From the NCBI GenBank assembly GCA_024227975.1, contig JAAETV010000704.1, positions 1 to 6,782 on the forward strand: a stretch of DNA of 6,782 nucleotides. Direction: 5' to 3'. Both the position numbers and the translations under genes were made by a program. This document shows positions 1 through 6,620 of this stretch, piece by piece (position 1 is the first letter of the stretch; every line of letters begins with the position of its first letter). Below the pieces are notes generated by a model that was not told the DNA's origin, did no database searches, and saw only the letters and a list, made by a program, of their open reading frames with translations. This DNA is from Actinomycetes bacterium (GTDB taxonomy: Bacteria; Actinomycetota; Acidimicrobiia; Acidimicrobiales; SZUA-35).

Positions 1-516
1 CAGGTTCAACAGCGTGGTGGTCCCTGTGAGCACACAGACCGAAGCGTCGGCCACATCGGCCAGCGCGGCGATACCACTGTCGGCCCGGACCATGAAGCCC
101 TGGCCGTCGTAGAAGGTGGTGTGCAGGAAGTTGGCCTGCTCGCTGCCGTCACGGCTGGCCGTCCAGGTGGTGTTGCGGATCAGTACATCAATCTCACCCG
201 ATTGGAGGGTGGGGAAGCGCGCGGCCGCTTCCAGCGCGGTCACGTTGATCTTGGACGAATCGCCGAGTACGCCGGCCGCTATGACCGAGCAGTAGTCGAT
301 ATCGAAACCACTGAAGGCGCCGTCGGCGTCGACGATGCCGAAGCCGGGCAGGGTGTCGTTGCCACCACACTCGACAACGTCGGCATCGATGACACTGGCC
401 AGGGTTCCGCCCCCGGCCTCGGTGCTCTCGCTGTCATCATCGTCGGAGCATGCGGCTGCCACCAGAGTGAAGGCGAACAGGAGCGCCAGCAGGCGCTTGA
501 GATTGCTTGATTTCAC
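1..516 (-). CDS. Amino-acid ABC transporter substrate-binding lipoprotein, AapJ-like (5' part only)
   Basis: This is the first 172 codons of an extracytoplasmic solute-binding protein; the gene continues beyond position 1. The start is GTG at 516-514, seven bases after a strong Shine-Dalgarno. Residues 1-23 form a lipoprotein signal peptide: basic residues (K2, K7, R8), a Leu/Ala/Phe core and a lipobox ending A-A-A-C23. A Ser-Asp-Asp-Asp-Asp stretch and a Ser/Glu/Gly linker follow. The mature part begins near residue 40 and has landmarks of family 3 periplasmic binding proteins of the general L-amino-acid (Aap) type: LPGF at 56-59, GFDIDYC at 70-76, RFPTLQSGEIDVL at 100-112, RNTTWTASRD at 114-123, FYDGQGFMV at 135-143 and CVLTGTTT at 161-168. 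Cysteines 50, 76 and 161 seem to match Cys positions of Aap proteins. The expected role is capture of amino acids outside the membrane for an AapQMP-like permease. The ligand cannot be read from the sequence, and any permease genes would lie outside the window. The family is confident; the exact specificity is not. Confidence 0.9.
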   Translation of the reverse strand, partial: MKSSNLKRLLALLFAFTLVAAACSDDDDSESTEAGGGTLASVIDADVVECGGNDTLPGFGIVDADGAFSGFDIDYCSVIAAGVLGDSSKINVTALEAAARFPTLQSGEIDVLIRNTTWTASRDGSEQANFLHTTFYDGQGFMVRADSGIAALADVADASVCVLTGTTTLLNL

Positions 517-523
517 GATTGGG

Positions 524-533
524 TCCTCCCCCT
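524..533 (-). promoter_or_regulatory. Ribosome binding site of the substrate-binding lipoprotein gene
   Basis: On the minus strand this reads AGGGGGAGGA, a near-ideal Shine-Dalgarno, seven bases before the GTG at 516-514. It decides the start: the GTG opens directly into a signal peptide with a lipobox, and a search limited to ATG starts would miss this gene. Confidence 0.85.
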
Positions 534-546
534 GAATCGGTGAGCA

Positions 547-560
547 ACCGTCTACACGGT
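547..560 (-). repeat. Small inverted repeat at the predicted transcription start of the lipoprotein gene
   Basis: The bases ACCGT-CTAC-ACGGT (plus strand) form a perfect 5-bp inverted repeat around a 4-base centre. It lies just downstream of the proposed -10 box, about where transcription would begin. It could be an operator half-site pair or a small hairpin in the 5' leader. It is short enough to arise by chance in GC-rich DNA, so any regulatory role is inference only. Confidence 0.3.
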
Positions 561-562
561 CG

Positions 563-590
563 CTTGTACCTCGGACACCGTACACGTCAA
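563..590 (-). promoter_or_regulatory. Candidate sigma-70-type promoter of the substrate-binding lipoprotein gene
   Basis: On the minus strand a -35-like TTGACG (590-585) is followed after 16 bases by a -10-like TACAAG (568-563). A second, perfect TTGACA lies immediately upstream at 596-591, so the -35 motif is doubled in tandem, but at 22 bases it is too far from this -10 box. Transcription would start near 556, leaving a leader of about 40 bases before the GTG. The 134-bp spacer and the change of gene function at this point support separate expression from the ribF operon. The -10 match is only four of six. Confidence 0.45.
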
Positions 591-650
591 TGTCAACCGA
601 TGTGATGATGTACCCGAGGTCGCAACAGTGGCGGGTCTGAGCCCACTCTC

Positions 651-1601
651 TCAGCGGTACCGCTCCAGCACCTCGGTGGCCTGGGCAATATCACGTCCCA
701 GTTGGACCGTGAGAGCCTCGATCCCATCGAATCGCTGTTCAGAGCGGAGCAGTTCGACCAGCTGAACGCGGGCCACCTCACCATAGAGATCGCCCTCGTA
801 GCCGATCAGGTGGGCCTCGAGCAGGGAGTGATCGGCGTTCAAGTAGAAGGTGGGTCGCTTGCCGATATTGATCGCGCTCGGCCAGCGAGTGCCGTCGGGC
901 CGGTAGTACCAGCCGGCGTAGACAGCGTCGGCGGGCATGGCCAGTTCGGGGGCGACGGCCACATTCGCGGTCGGGAAGCCGATCGTCCGCCCCCTCTGGT
1001 CGCCTTGGACCACGGGGCCGCGGATCTCATGGTTGCGACCCAGGAGACGGGCCGCGGTCACCACATCACCTCCAGCCAAGGCTCTGCGGATGGAGGTCGA
1101 AGACACCGACTCCCGTACCCCGTTAGGGCGGGGTAGGAGCTCGATTCCCTCCACCTCGAAGCCATGGTCTTGACCCAGCCTGGTCAGCAGGTCGACATTT
1201 CCGGTGCGGCCCTTGCCGAAGTGGAAGTCGCTCCCCACCACCACCGCCTTGGCCTTGAGGCAGCCCAGGATCACGGCTTCCACGAACTCCTCGGCCGTCT
1301 CCGAGGCTCTCTCGGTATCAAAAGGAACAACGACGACTGTCTCGACTCCACACTGGTCCAACAGGTCCAGCTTCTGGTCGAGGTTGGTCAGCAGCTTTGG
1401 CGCTGACTCGGGCCGGAGCACATAGGCCGGATGAGGATCGAAGGTGACCACGGCCATCTTGACCCCGAGCTGTTCGGCCCTTCGTTGGGTGGCCTGGATG
1501 ACGGCCTGATGACCAAGATGGACACCATCGTAGAAGCCGATGGTCAACGCATGGTTGACGGCTTGATCGCCGCACCGCTCGAGATCGTGATGAATCTCCA
1601 C
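651..1601 (-). CDS. ribF: Bifunctional riboflavin kinase / FAD synthetase
   Basis: RibF phosphorylates riboflavin to FMN and then adenylylates FMN to FAD in the cytoplasm. The 316 residues match the usual family length and both domains look complete. The N-terminal FAD synthetase (nucleotidyltransferase) domain shows the nucleotide-binding signature GFYDGVHLGH at 22-31, FDPHP at 54-58, VGSDFHFGKGRTG at 122-134 and the SSTSIR motif at 167-172. The C-terminal riboflavin kinase domain, from about residue 185, shows GRTIGFPTANV at 204-214 with the Mg-ATP-binding PTAN, NIGKRPTF at 245-252, the probable catalytic Glu262 in LLEAHL, and GDLYG at 270-274. The start is GTG at 1601-1599. An in-frame TAA lies 15 bases upstream, so no longer start exists, and 21 residues before the signature is normal for RibF. 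No good Shine-Dalgarno is visible, so translation may depend on coupling with truB, which ends 35 bases upstream. It is the last gene of the cluster; no rpsO or pnp follows directly. Confidence 0.96.
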   Translation of the reverse strand: MEIHHDLERCGDQAVNHALTIGFYDGVHLGHQAVIQATQRRAEQLGVKMAVVTFDPHPAYVLRPESAPKLLTNLDQKLDLLDQCGVETVVVVPFDTERASETAEEFVEAVILGCLKAKAVVVGSDFHFGKGRTGNVDLLTRLGQDHGFEVEGIELLPRPNGVRESVSSTSIRRALAGGDVVTAARLLGRNHEIRGPVVQGDQRGRTIGFPTANVAVAPELAMPADAVYAGWYYRPDGTRWPSAINIGKRPTFYLNADHSLLEAHLIGYEGDLYGEVARVQLVELLRSEQRFDGIEALTVQLGRDIAQATEVLERYR

Positions 1602-1636
1602 AGGTTCTGTACGTTACCGCCGGGCGGGTGATCCCG

Positions 1637-2521
1637 TCAGGCTCGGCCCGTGGTGGCCAGGACTTTCACCGGGCGAAGCTCACCGTCGCGAGCCTCATAA
1701 ACAGCCAACAGTGTCCCTCCAGGTCCTCGGACCACCAACCGGCCCGACCCGGGAGCAGAACCGAGTGAGCGCCCGTTGCGGACCTGCTCCGCGATCACCT
1801 CGTCGACATCGATGATTGCCATCCCCCTGACCAGTTCGACGAGATCCTGCAAGTTGAGATCGTCGACCGGGCAAGAGTCATCGAGGGTGAAAGGGCCAAC
1901 GGCGGTACGGCGCAGCGACTTGAGGTGGGCCCCGCCACCGAGGGTGGTGCCGAGATCGGCAACCAGGGTCCGAATGTAGGTGCCGGACGAGCAGTCGACC
2001 GCGAGCTCGTAGACGAGGGGATCGTCGGTGGGGCTCACATCGAAGCGATCGATGGTGGCGGGACGGGGCTCACGCTCGACGACCTGCCCCTCACGGGCCA
2101 GTTCGTGGAGCCGCTTGCCTCCGACCTTGACGGCCGAGACCATCGGGGGGATCTGTTCGATCTGGCCCACGAAGGTAGCGGCTGCCTGGCTGACCTGGGC
2201 CGGCGTCGGGTCCATCTCGTAGGTGGCCGTCACCTCGCCGCTGGCGTCGAGAGTCGAGGTCTCGGACCCGAACTGGAGCTCTCCGATGTAGCTCTTGTCG
2301 GCGCCAGTCACGAATTGGAGGAGCTTGGTGCCGGACCCGACGCCAAGCACCAGGACCCCGGTGGCGTCGGGATCGAGGGTGCCGGCATGACCCACCTTCC
2401 GGGTCTTCAGCTGCCGTCTGACCTGGTCAACTACGTCATGGCTGGTACAACCAGCCGGCTTGTCGATGACGAGGCAGCCTGAGACACCAGAGTCATTGCC
2501 ACGACGACCTCCACGGCTCAC
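1637..2521 (-). CDS. truB: tRNA pseudouridine(55) synthase
   Basis: TruB converts uridine 55 in the T-arm of tRNAs to pseudouridine and is also known as a tRNA folding chaperone. The 294-residue protein is of typical length. It opens with the GCLVIDKPAGCTSHDVV block at 15-31. The catalytic motif GHAGTLDPDATGVL follows at 44-57, with Asp50 as the nucleophile. Tyr78 in KSYIG matches the conserved active-site Tyr (Tyr76 in E. coli). The IPPMVSAVKVGGKR block is at 124-137. GTYIRTLVADLG at 180-191 carries Tyr182 and Arg184, matching E. coli Tyr179 and Arg181. The last 60 or so residues form a small RNA-binding C-terminal domain of the TruB/PUA-like kind. The start is GTG at 2521-2519, which overlaps the rbfA TGA stop as GTGA and follows a good Shine-Dalgarno inside the rbfA 3' end. 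Translational coupling to rbfA is therefore likely. No active-site residue appears to be missing. Confidence 0.97.
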   Translation of the reverse strand: MSRGGRRGNDSGVSGCLVIDKPAGCTSHDVVDQVRRQLKTRKVGHAGTLDPDATGVLVLGVGSGTKLLQFVTGADKSYIGELQFGSETSTLDASGEVTATYEMDPTPAQVSQAAATFVGQIEQIPPMVSAVKVGGKRLHELAREGQVVEREPRPATIDRFDVSPTDDPLVYELAVDCSSGTYIRTLVADLGTTLGGGAHLKSLRRTAVGPFTLDDSCPVDDLNLQDLVELVRGMAIIDVDEVIAEQVRNGRSLGSAPGSGRLVVRGPGGTLLAVYEARDGELRPVKVLATTGRA

Positions 2522-2982
2522 TGGCTCTCCCCTTCCGTGTCGTCGTCACTGCCTGTGCTGTCGACATCTTCTGAGGTCGAGGTCGAGAAGGTCGACAATA
2601 TGTCTTCGATCCTGGCTCCAGCTCTGACGGCCGGGTCGAACGCGAACACCACCTCAGGGGTCTTGCGAAGCCGGGCCGAGCGCCCGATCTCGCCCTGGAG
2701 GGGCTTGCGGTATTCCGCCAAGGCATCCAGGATCTCCTCGTCGCTGCCGTGGTCTTCGTCGAGGGCGGAAATGAAGACCTCGGCCTTGTTGAGATCAGCA
2801 TCGACCTCGACCCCGGTAATGGTGAGGAACCCGAGGCGATCATCATCGATCCGTTCGACGAAGTCAGCCACGATCTCGCGCAACAAGGCGTTGAGGCGAG
2901 CGGTACGGGGGTACTGGCGGTTGGTCGATGGCCGCCTGGCTTTGGATTGGGGCGACCGGCGCCCTGATGATCGTCGTGCCAT
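2518..2982 (-). CDS. rbfA: 30S ribosome-binding factor A
   Basis: RbfA binds the immature small ribosomal subunit near 16S rRNA helix 1 and helps late 30S maturation and cold adaptation. The KH-like core lies at about residues 26-130. Its family landmarks are the first helix RLNALLREIVADFVER (29-44), DDRLGFLTITGVEVDADLNKAEVFIS (47-72, the conserved strand-turn-strand), YRKPLQGEIGRSARLRKTPEVVFAFD (91-116) and the closing GARIEDIL (122-129). At 154 residues it is longer than the common 115-135. There is a strongly basic N-terminal extension (Arg/Lys/Ser-rich, residues 1-25) and an acidic Ser/Thr/Asp/Glu tail (131-154). The ATG at 2982-2980 follows an AGGAG on the minus strand (2996-2992) with a 9-base gap. 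The upstream DUF503 gene stops 6 bases before it, and the stop overlaps truB by four bases, so it is firmly within the operon. Confidence 0.95.
   Translation of the reverse strand: MARRSSGRRSPQSKARRPSTNRQYPRTARLNALLREIVADFVERIDDDRLGFLTITGVEVDADLNKAEVFISALDEDHGSDEEILDALAEYRKPLQGEIGRSARLRKTPEVVFAFDPAVRAGARIEDILSTFSTSTSEDVDSTGSDDDTEGESQ
2526..2534 (-). promoter_or_regulatory. Ribosome binding site of truB inside rbfA
   Basis: The minus strand reads AAGGGGAGA four bases before the truB GTG. It lies in the last codons of rbfA and supports the GTG that overlaps the rbfA stop as the true truB start. Confidence 0.75.
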
Positions 2983-2988
2983 GGGGTC

Positions 2989-3279
2989 CTACTCCTCGTC
3001 CCACCAGGATCGGGTCAGCTCCAACACCTCGACATCGGGCCGCGACCAGAGGTAGCGCTCGATCTCGTCCATTGTCTGCTCCAGATGGCTGACCATATTG
3101 CCGACAGCCGAGATCCCGACCGCGGTCCGCTGCCACTTGTCGCTGAAGTCGACCTCGGAGGCCGCCACCCCGTTCTGTTGATCGATATGGCGGATCAGTG
3201 GGGTGATGACCGACCGCTTGGCCTTCAACGATTGGGTAGCCGGAAGATGGAGATCAGCCCGCAGGATCAGTACATGCAT
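2989..3279 (-). CDS. ylxP: DUF503 / YlxP-family protein
   Basis: This is a 96-residue cytoplasmic protein of the DUF503 (YlxP) family, which commonly sits between infB and rbfA. The N-terminal strand and loop LRADLHLPATQSLKAKRSVI at 6-25 match the family signature (an EL-H-LP-A-SLK-KR-like pattern). AASEVDFSDKWQRTAVGISAVGN at 39-61 is the second conserved block (usually AEVD-x-x-D-x-WQ-R-A-x-LG-x-A-x-V). A C-terminal helix precedes a VEVLEL strand (83-88). The family has no firmly established biochemical role; its place beside rbfA suggests a link to ribosome maturation, which is inference. The ATG at 3279-3277 begins 9 bases after the infB TAG. No Shine-Dalgarno is visible between the two, so translation may rely on ribosomes finishing infB. 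Confidence 0.9.
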   Translation of the reverse strand: MHVLILRADLHLPATQSLKAKRSVITPLIRHIDQQNGVAASEVDFSDKWQRTAVGISAVGNMVSHLEQTMDEIERYLWSRPDVEVLELTRSWWDEE

Positions 3280-3288
3280 CGGGTTGTG

Positions 3289-6195
3289 CTATGTGCGCGG
3301 TATCTCGCGCTCCTCGTAGGTCTCGATGATGTCCCCGTCCTTGAGATCCTGGAAATCGGAGAGGCCGATTCCACACTCGAAGCCGGTCGCCACCTCTCTG
3401 GCGTCTTCCTTGAACCGCTTGAGCGATTGGACCGAGCCGTTCCAGATGACGGTGCCTTCCCGCAGGAAACGGACCTTGGATCCCCGAGTGATGACACCAT
3501 TGGTGACCATGCAGCCGGCAATTGCACCGAGTCGGGGGATGCGGAAGATCTCTCTCACCTCGGCCTCACCGGTGACAATCTCTTCGGTCTCCGGCTCGAG
3601 CAGGCCGAGCATGGCGTTCTCGATGTCTTCGAGGAGCTTGTAGATGATCTCGTAGGTCCGTATCTCAACCTTTTCCTGCTCAGCCAGCTCCCTGGCCTTG
3701 CGATCAGGACGGACATTGAAACCGAGGATGGTGGCATTCGAAGCGGCCGCCAGCTGAACATCGTTCTCGGTGACACCACCAACACCCCGCAGGACGAAGG
3801 CCAGCTTCACATCATCTCGTTCCAACTTCTTCAAGCTGTCACTGACCGCTTCGAGTGAACCGTTGACATCGGCCTTGATGATGAGGTTGAGGGTTGCGGC
3901 CTCGCCCGCCTGGATCTGCTTGAAGATGTCTTCGAGCTTCGCTCCTCCGCTGGTGGCCGAAGCATCACGGCCGAGGCTGGCCAGACGATGCCAATGCTCA
4001 CGGGTGGCTGCGACCTTGGCTGCAACCTTCTCGTTGGGAGCAATGACGAAGCCGTCGCCGGCCTCGGCTACATCATTGAGACCGAGAACTTGGGCCGGGG
4101 TCGAAGGCCCAGCCGATTTGATGTTCTCACCCCGGTCGTTGATCAGAGCCCGGACACGGCCCCAGGCTGCCCCACTGACCAGGGGATCACCGACGCTGAG
4201 CGTGCCTCGCTCCACCAGGATGGTGGCCACCGGGCCACGACCGATGTCGAGGTGTGCTTCGAGCACCGTTCCCGCCGCTCGATCGTCGGGGGTGGCCCGA
4301 AGATCTTCGACCTCGGCCACGATCAGGAGATTGTCGATGAGATCGTCGATGCCGTCTCCGGTCATGGCTGAGACAGGCACCATGATGGTGTCGCCTCCCC
4401 ACTCTTCGGGGATCAGCTCACGCTCGGCCAGCTGGGTCATGACCCGCTGAGGATCGGCACCCTCACGGTCCATCTTGTTGATAGCGACCACGATCGGGAC
4501 CTCTGCGGCGCGGGCGTGATCGAGAGCTTCGAGCGTCTGGGGCATGACGCCATCATCGGCGGCGACGACCAACACGACGATGTCGGTGGCGTCGGCGCCG
4601 CGGGCTCGCATGGCGGTGAAGGCCTCGTGACCGGGGGTGTCGAGGAAGGTGATCGACTTCCCACTGCGGTCGATCTTGTATGCGCCGATGTGCTGGGTGA
4701 TGCCACCGGCCTCCCCCTCGACAACATTGGTCGACCTGATCCGGTCGAGCAGGAGTGTCTTGCCGTGGTCGACGTGGCCCATCACTGTGATGACGGGGGG
4801 ACGAACCGGCCATCCGGCCATAGTCTCGCCGTCGTCGAATTCAAGCAGCTTCTGGAGCTCGACCTCTTGTTCCTCACCAGGATCGACGAGACGGATCTCG
4901 GCTCCGATGTCAGCCGCGAACATCTCGATCATCTCATCGGTCAGTGATTGGGTTGCCGTAACCATCTCACCGTTGGTCAGCAGGAATCGGACAACGTCCG
5001 CCGCCGTCCGGTTCAGACGAGGACCGAGGTCTTGAGCGGTCGATGCACGTTCGAGGACGAGCATCCCCTCGGGGACAGGAGCATCTTCGGCCGAATAGGT
5101 CGGCACGTCCATCGGGGTGAGCTCTTCGAACGAGCGACGACGACGGCTCTTGCGGCGAGGACGTCCACGATTGGCGGGACCACCACGTCCGGGAGGGCCA
5201 CCGCGATTGGCGGGACCACCACGTCCGGGAGGACCTGAAGGGCTGGGCCCGCGCCCAGCACTGGGGCCACCACCGCTCGGAGGACCGGAGCGGAAACCAC
5301 CACCGGGACGGCCGGAACCGCCGGGGGAGCCTCCGCCACCAGCGGGACGAGACCGTGGACCCATACCAGGGGGGGGAGGAATGGGCTTGCCTCCCCGGCT
5401 CCGAGGGGGACCAGGGGGAGGTGGGATCGGCTTCCCACTACGGTTTGACTTGGGAACACCGGGTGCGCCAGGGAGGGCAGGGGCGGCACCGGTAGCGCTA
5501 CTGGCAGCAGTAGCGGCGGCCTGGTCGGCGACCTTGGTTGAATCAGGCGCAGCCGGGACATCACCGGGTGGAACCGGAGCTCGACCAGCCTCAACTTTGG
5601 GGGCCTCGGGTGCTGGTGCCGGTGCGGCCGGTGAAGCCGTAGCTGCGACCTGGGTCGCAGCGGCCGGCACCTCGGCCTGGCTCGGGACAACAGGAACCGG
5701 GGTCGGCACCTCTGCGACCGGAGCTGGCGCTTCGGCCGCTGGCCTCTGCTCAGCGGGAGGAGGTTGGGCGGGGGCTGGCGCTCGCCGCACGACAGGATCT
5801 ACCGGGCGAATTGCAGGGGGTGGCGGTGGAATGGGTCGCGACGATACGGCGTCGCTCGGCTTGGCTCCTGCTGAGGAGACGACCCGAGCCGGGGCGTCAC
5901 TCGGTGGCGGCGCCACCTTGGCTGATACAGGCTCAGCCGCCTTGCGGGGGGCCTTCTTGGTCGAAACCACCTTCTTTGGGGCCTCCTCGACCTCAGTCTC
6001 GGCCTCTGCGGGCTCCGGCTCCTTGATCAGCCCCTCGCGGTCGGCCTTGCGTCGCACCCGGTCGGCTTGTGCCTCCACGATGCTCGAAGAATGGCTCTTG
6101 ACCCCGATGCCGAGGGCACCACAAAGGTCAATGACCTCCTTGTTCGAGAGACCCATCTCTCGTGCGAGTTCGTATACGCGGACTTTGGCTGGCAC
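3289..6195 (-). CDS. infB: Translation initiation factor IF-2
   Basis: IF2 is the GTPase that places formyl-methionyl-tRNA in the ribosomal P site and promotes subunit joining. From GTG at 6195-6193 it is 968 residues, as expected for long actinobacterial forms. Order of parts: IF2_N subdomain at 3-55 ([28 protein letters not shown]); Ala/Pro/Glu-rich linker at about 56-250; Gly/Pro/Arg-rich segment at about 250-355 with repeats, ending in a basic [10 protein letters not shown] run; second IF2_N-like region at about 380-440. The GTPase domain has G1 GHVDHGKT at 473-480, switch I GGIT at 497-500, G3 DTPGH at 519-523, G4 NKMD at 573-576 and G5 SAM at 609-611. Then come the beta-barrel domain II and the C-terminal tRNA-binding region, with [12 protein letters not shown] near 828 and [15 protein letters not shown] at 883-897. 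An in-frame TTG at 6282 would add 29 residues, but the family motif starts just after the GTG, which has an AAGGGTGG nine bases upstream. The product is certain; the start is likely. Confidence 0.97.
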   Translation of the reverse strand: MPAKVRVYELAREMGLSNKEVIDLCGALGIGVKSHSSSIVEAQADRVRRKADREGLIKEPEPAEAETEVEEAPKKVVSTKKAPRKAAEPVSAKVAPPPSDAPARVVSSAGAKPSDAVSSRPIPPPPPAIRPVDPVVRRAPAPAQPPPAEQRPAAEAPAPVAEVPTPVPVVPSQAEVPAAATQVAATASPAAPAPAPEAPKVEAGRAPVPPGDVPAAPDSTKVADQAAATAASSATGAAPALPGAPGVPKSNRSGKPIPPPPGPPRSRGGKPIPPPPGMGPRSRPAGGGGSPGGSGRPGGGFRSGPPSGGGPSAGRGPSPSGPPGRGGPANRGGPPGRGGPANRGRPRRKSRRRRSFEELTPMDVPTYSAEDAPVPEGMLVLERASTAQDLGPRLNRTAADVVRFLLTNGEMVTATQSLTDEMIEMFAADIGAEIRLVDPGEEQEVELQKLLEFDDGETMAGWPVRPPVITVMGHVDHGKTLLLDRIRSTNVVEGEAGGITQHIGAYKIDRSGKSITFLDTPGHEAFTAMRARGADATDIVVLVVAADDGVMPQTLEALDHARAAEVPIVVAINKMDREGADPQRVMTQLAERELIPEEWGGDTIMVPVSAMTGDGIDDLIDNLLIVAEVEDLRATPDDRAAGTVLEAHLDIGRGPVATILVERGTLSVGDPLVSGAAWGRVRALINDRGENIKSAGPSTPAQVLGLNDVAEAGDGFVIAPNEKVAAKVAATREHWHRLASLGRDASATSGGAKLEDIFKQIQAGEAATLNLIIKADVNGSLEAVSDSLKKLERDDVKLAFVLRGVGGVTENDVQLAAASNATILGFNVRPDRKARELAEQEKVEIRTYEIIYKLLEDIENAMLGLLEPETEEIVTGEAEVREIFRIPRLGAIAGCMVTNGVITRGSKVRFLREGTVIWNGSVQSLKRFKEDAREVATGFECGIGLSDFQDLKDGDIIETYEEREIPRT
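5168..5232 (-). repeat. Two-copy 36-bp-period direct repeat inside the infB linker
   Basis: A 29-base stretch at 5168-5196 is repeated identically at 5204-5232, a period of 36 bases. It encodes a duplicated 12-residue block of the kind [12 protein letters not shown] (protein residues about 324-346). The repeat keeps the infB frame and lies in the disordered Gly/Pro/Arg segment, so it is best read as a recent in-frame tandem duplication in a low-complexity linker, not as a regulatory or mobile element. Confidence 0.85.
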
Positions 6196-6332
6196 GTGTT
6201 GTTTCCACCCTTGCGGGAAATCATCGCCGCAACGCCCGCGAGCAACACGGAGGGCTCGGTGACGAATACGACTAAGCGACAATTCAGCCTAGCGGGACCA
6301 GGAGCGGGAGCGATGCCCTAATAGAGGCTGTC
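6196..6332 (-). other. 137-bp spacer between ylxR and infB
   Basis: This is the longest gap inside the otherwise tight operon, once infB is started at 6195. The only open frame through it is the 5' extension of infB to a TTG at 6282, whose 29 residues (many Arg) look unlike any IF2 N-terminus. The infB ribosome binding site, AAGGGTGG on the minus strand, is at 6212-6205. I see no convincing -35/-10 pair, no intrinsic terminator and no long inverted repeat. An internal infB promoter or structured leader is possible but unsupported. Confidence 0.5.
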
Positions 6333-6620
6333 TCAGTCAACTGTTGGGAGGAAGGCGGAGAGCTGGACTCGAAGCTCAGCCGTCGACGCTACATCGATCT
6401 TCGATCGCAGCGCTGCAGCCCAACGATGACGCTCCGTAGCCGCGTCGAAACACTCAACAAGGGTGTGGCGGCAAAGCCAAGCTCCTCGACCAGGCTGACG
6501 GGCCCCAAGCTTCAGGCGACCCTCAGCGGCGACGAAGCGGACGAGCAGCGGTTGTTCAGCTCTGCGACGGCAACCAATACACGTCCGCTCTGGTTCAGCC
6601 GTTGGCCGGCTCACCGTCAC
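6333..6620 (-). CDS. ylxR: YlxR-family (DUF448) RNA-binding protein
   Basis: This is a 95-residue basic protein of the YlxR/DUF448 family, almost always found between nusA and infB. The signature is clear: RTCIGCRRRAEQPLLVRFV at 12-30, followed by the GRGAWLC motif at 44-50, then a helical C-terminal half. In Bacillus subtilis the family member has been reported to bind RNase P RNA and modulate RNase P, and to act as a nucleoid-associated regulator; whether this holds here is unknown. Cys14, Cys17, Cys50 and Cys57 are spaced so that they could form a metal or disulfide site. The start is GTG at 6620-6618, overlapping the TGA of the upstream frame as GTGA. A second in-frame GTG two codons later is an alternative. 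The overlap suggests coupled translation with nusA. Confidence 0.93.
   Translation of the reverse strand: MTVSRPTAEPERTCIGCRRRAEQPLLVRFVAAEGRLKLGARQPGRGAWLCRHTLVECFDAATERHRWAAALRSKIDVASTAELRVQLSAFLPTVD

Noticed and set aside
121..510. Plus-strand open frame of 129 codons at the left end
   Set aside because: It is the complement of the substrate-binding lipoprotein gene, whose own frame has a ribosome binding site, signal peptide, lipobox and clear family motifs.
627..646. Possible terminator hairpin just after ribF (AGTGG and CCACT arms)
   Set aside because: The stem is only 5 bp with a 10-base loop and there is no following T-run on the minus strand. It is not enough to call an intrinsic terminator.
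1925..2482. Plus-strand open frame of 185 codons opposite truB
   Set aside because: It is antisense to an intact TruB with all catalytic motifs and encodes no recognisable domain.
3085..3858. Plus-strand open frame of 257 codons across the DUF503 gene and the 3' end of infB
   Set aside because: It is antisense to two well-supported genes, spans their junction, and has no family motif; a shadow frame in GC-rich DNA.
3770..4450. Plus-strand open frame of 226 codons opposite the IF2 GTPase and C-terminal regions
   Set aside because: The minus-strand frame encodes the conserved GTPase and following domains without interruption; the opposite frame is Ser/Arg-rich with no domain.
5168..5232. Direct repeats considered as a CRISPR array or mobile element
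   Set aside because: There are only two copies with a 7-base interval, in frame inside infB, encoding a Gly/Pro/Arg linker. No spacers, cas genes or transposase are present.
5117..6262. Long plus-strand open frame (381 codons) opposite infB, Gly/Pro/Ala/Arg-rich
   Set aside because: It lies wholly antisense to the low-complexity Pro/Ala/Gly linker and N-terminus of IF2. GC-rich codon bias there removes stops from the opposite strand, and the product has no recognisable domain.
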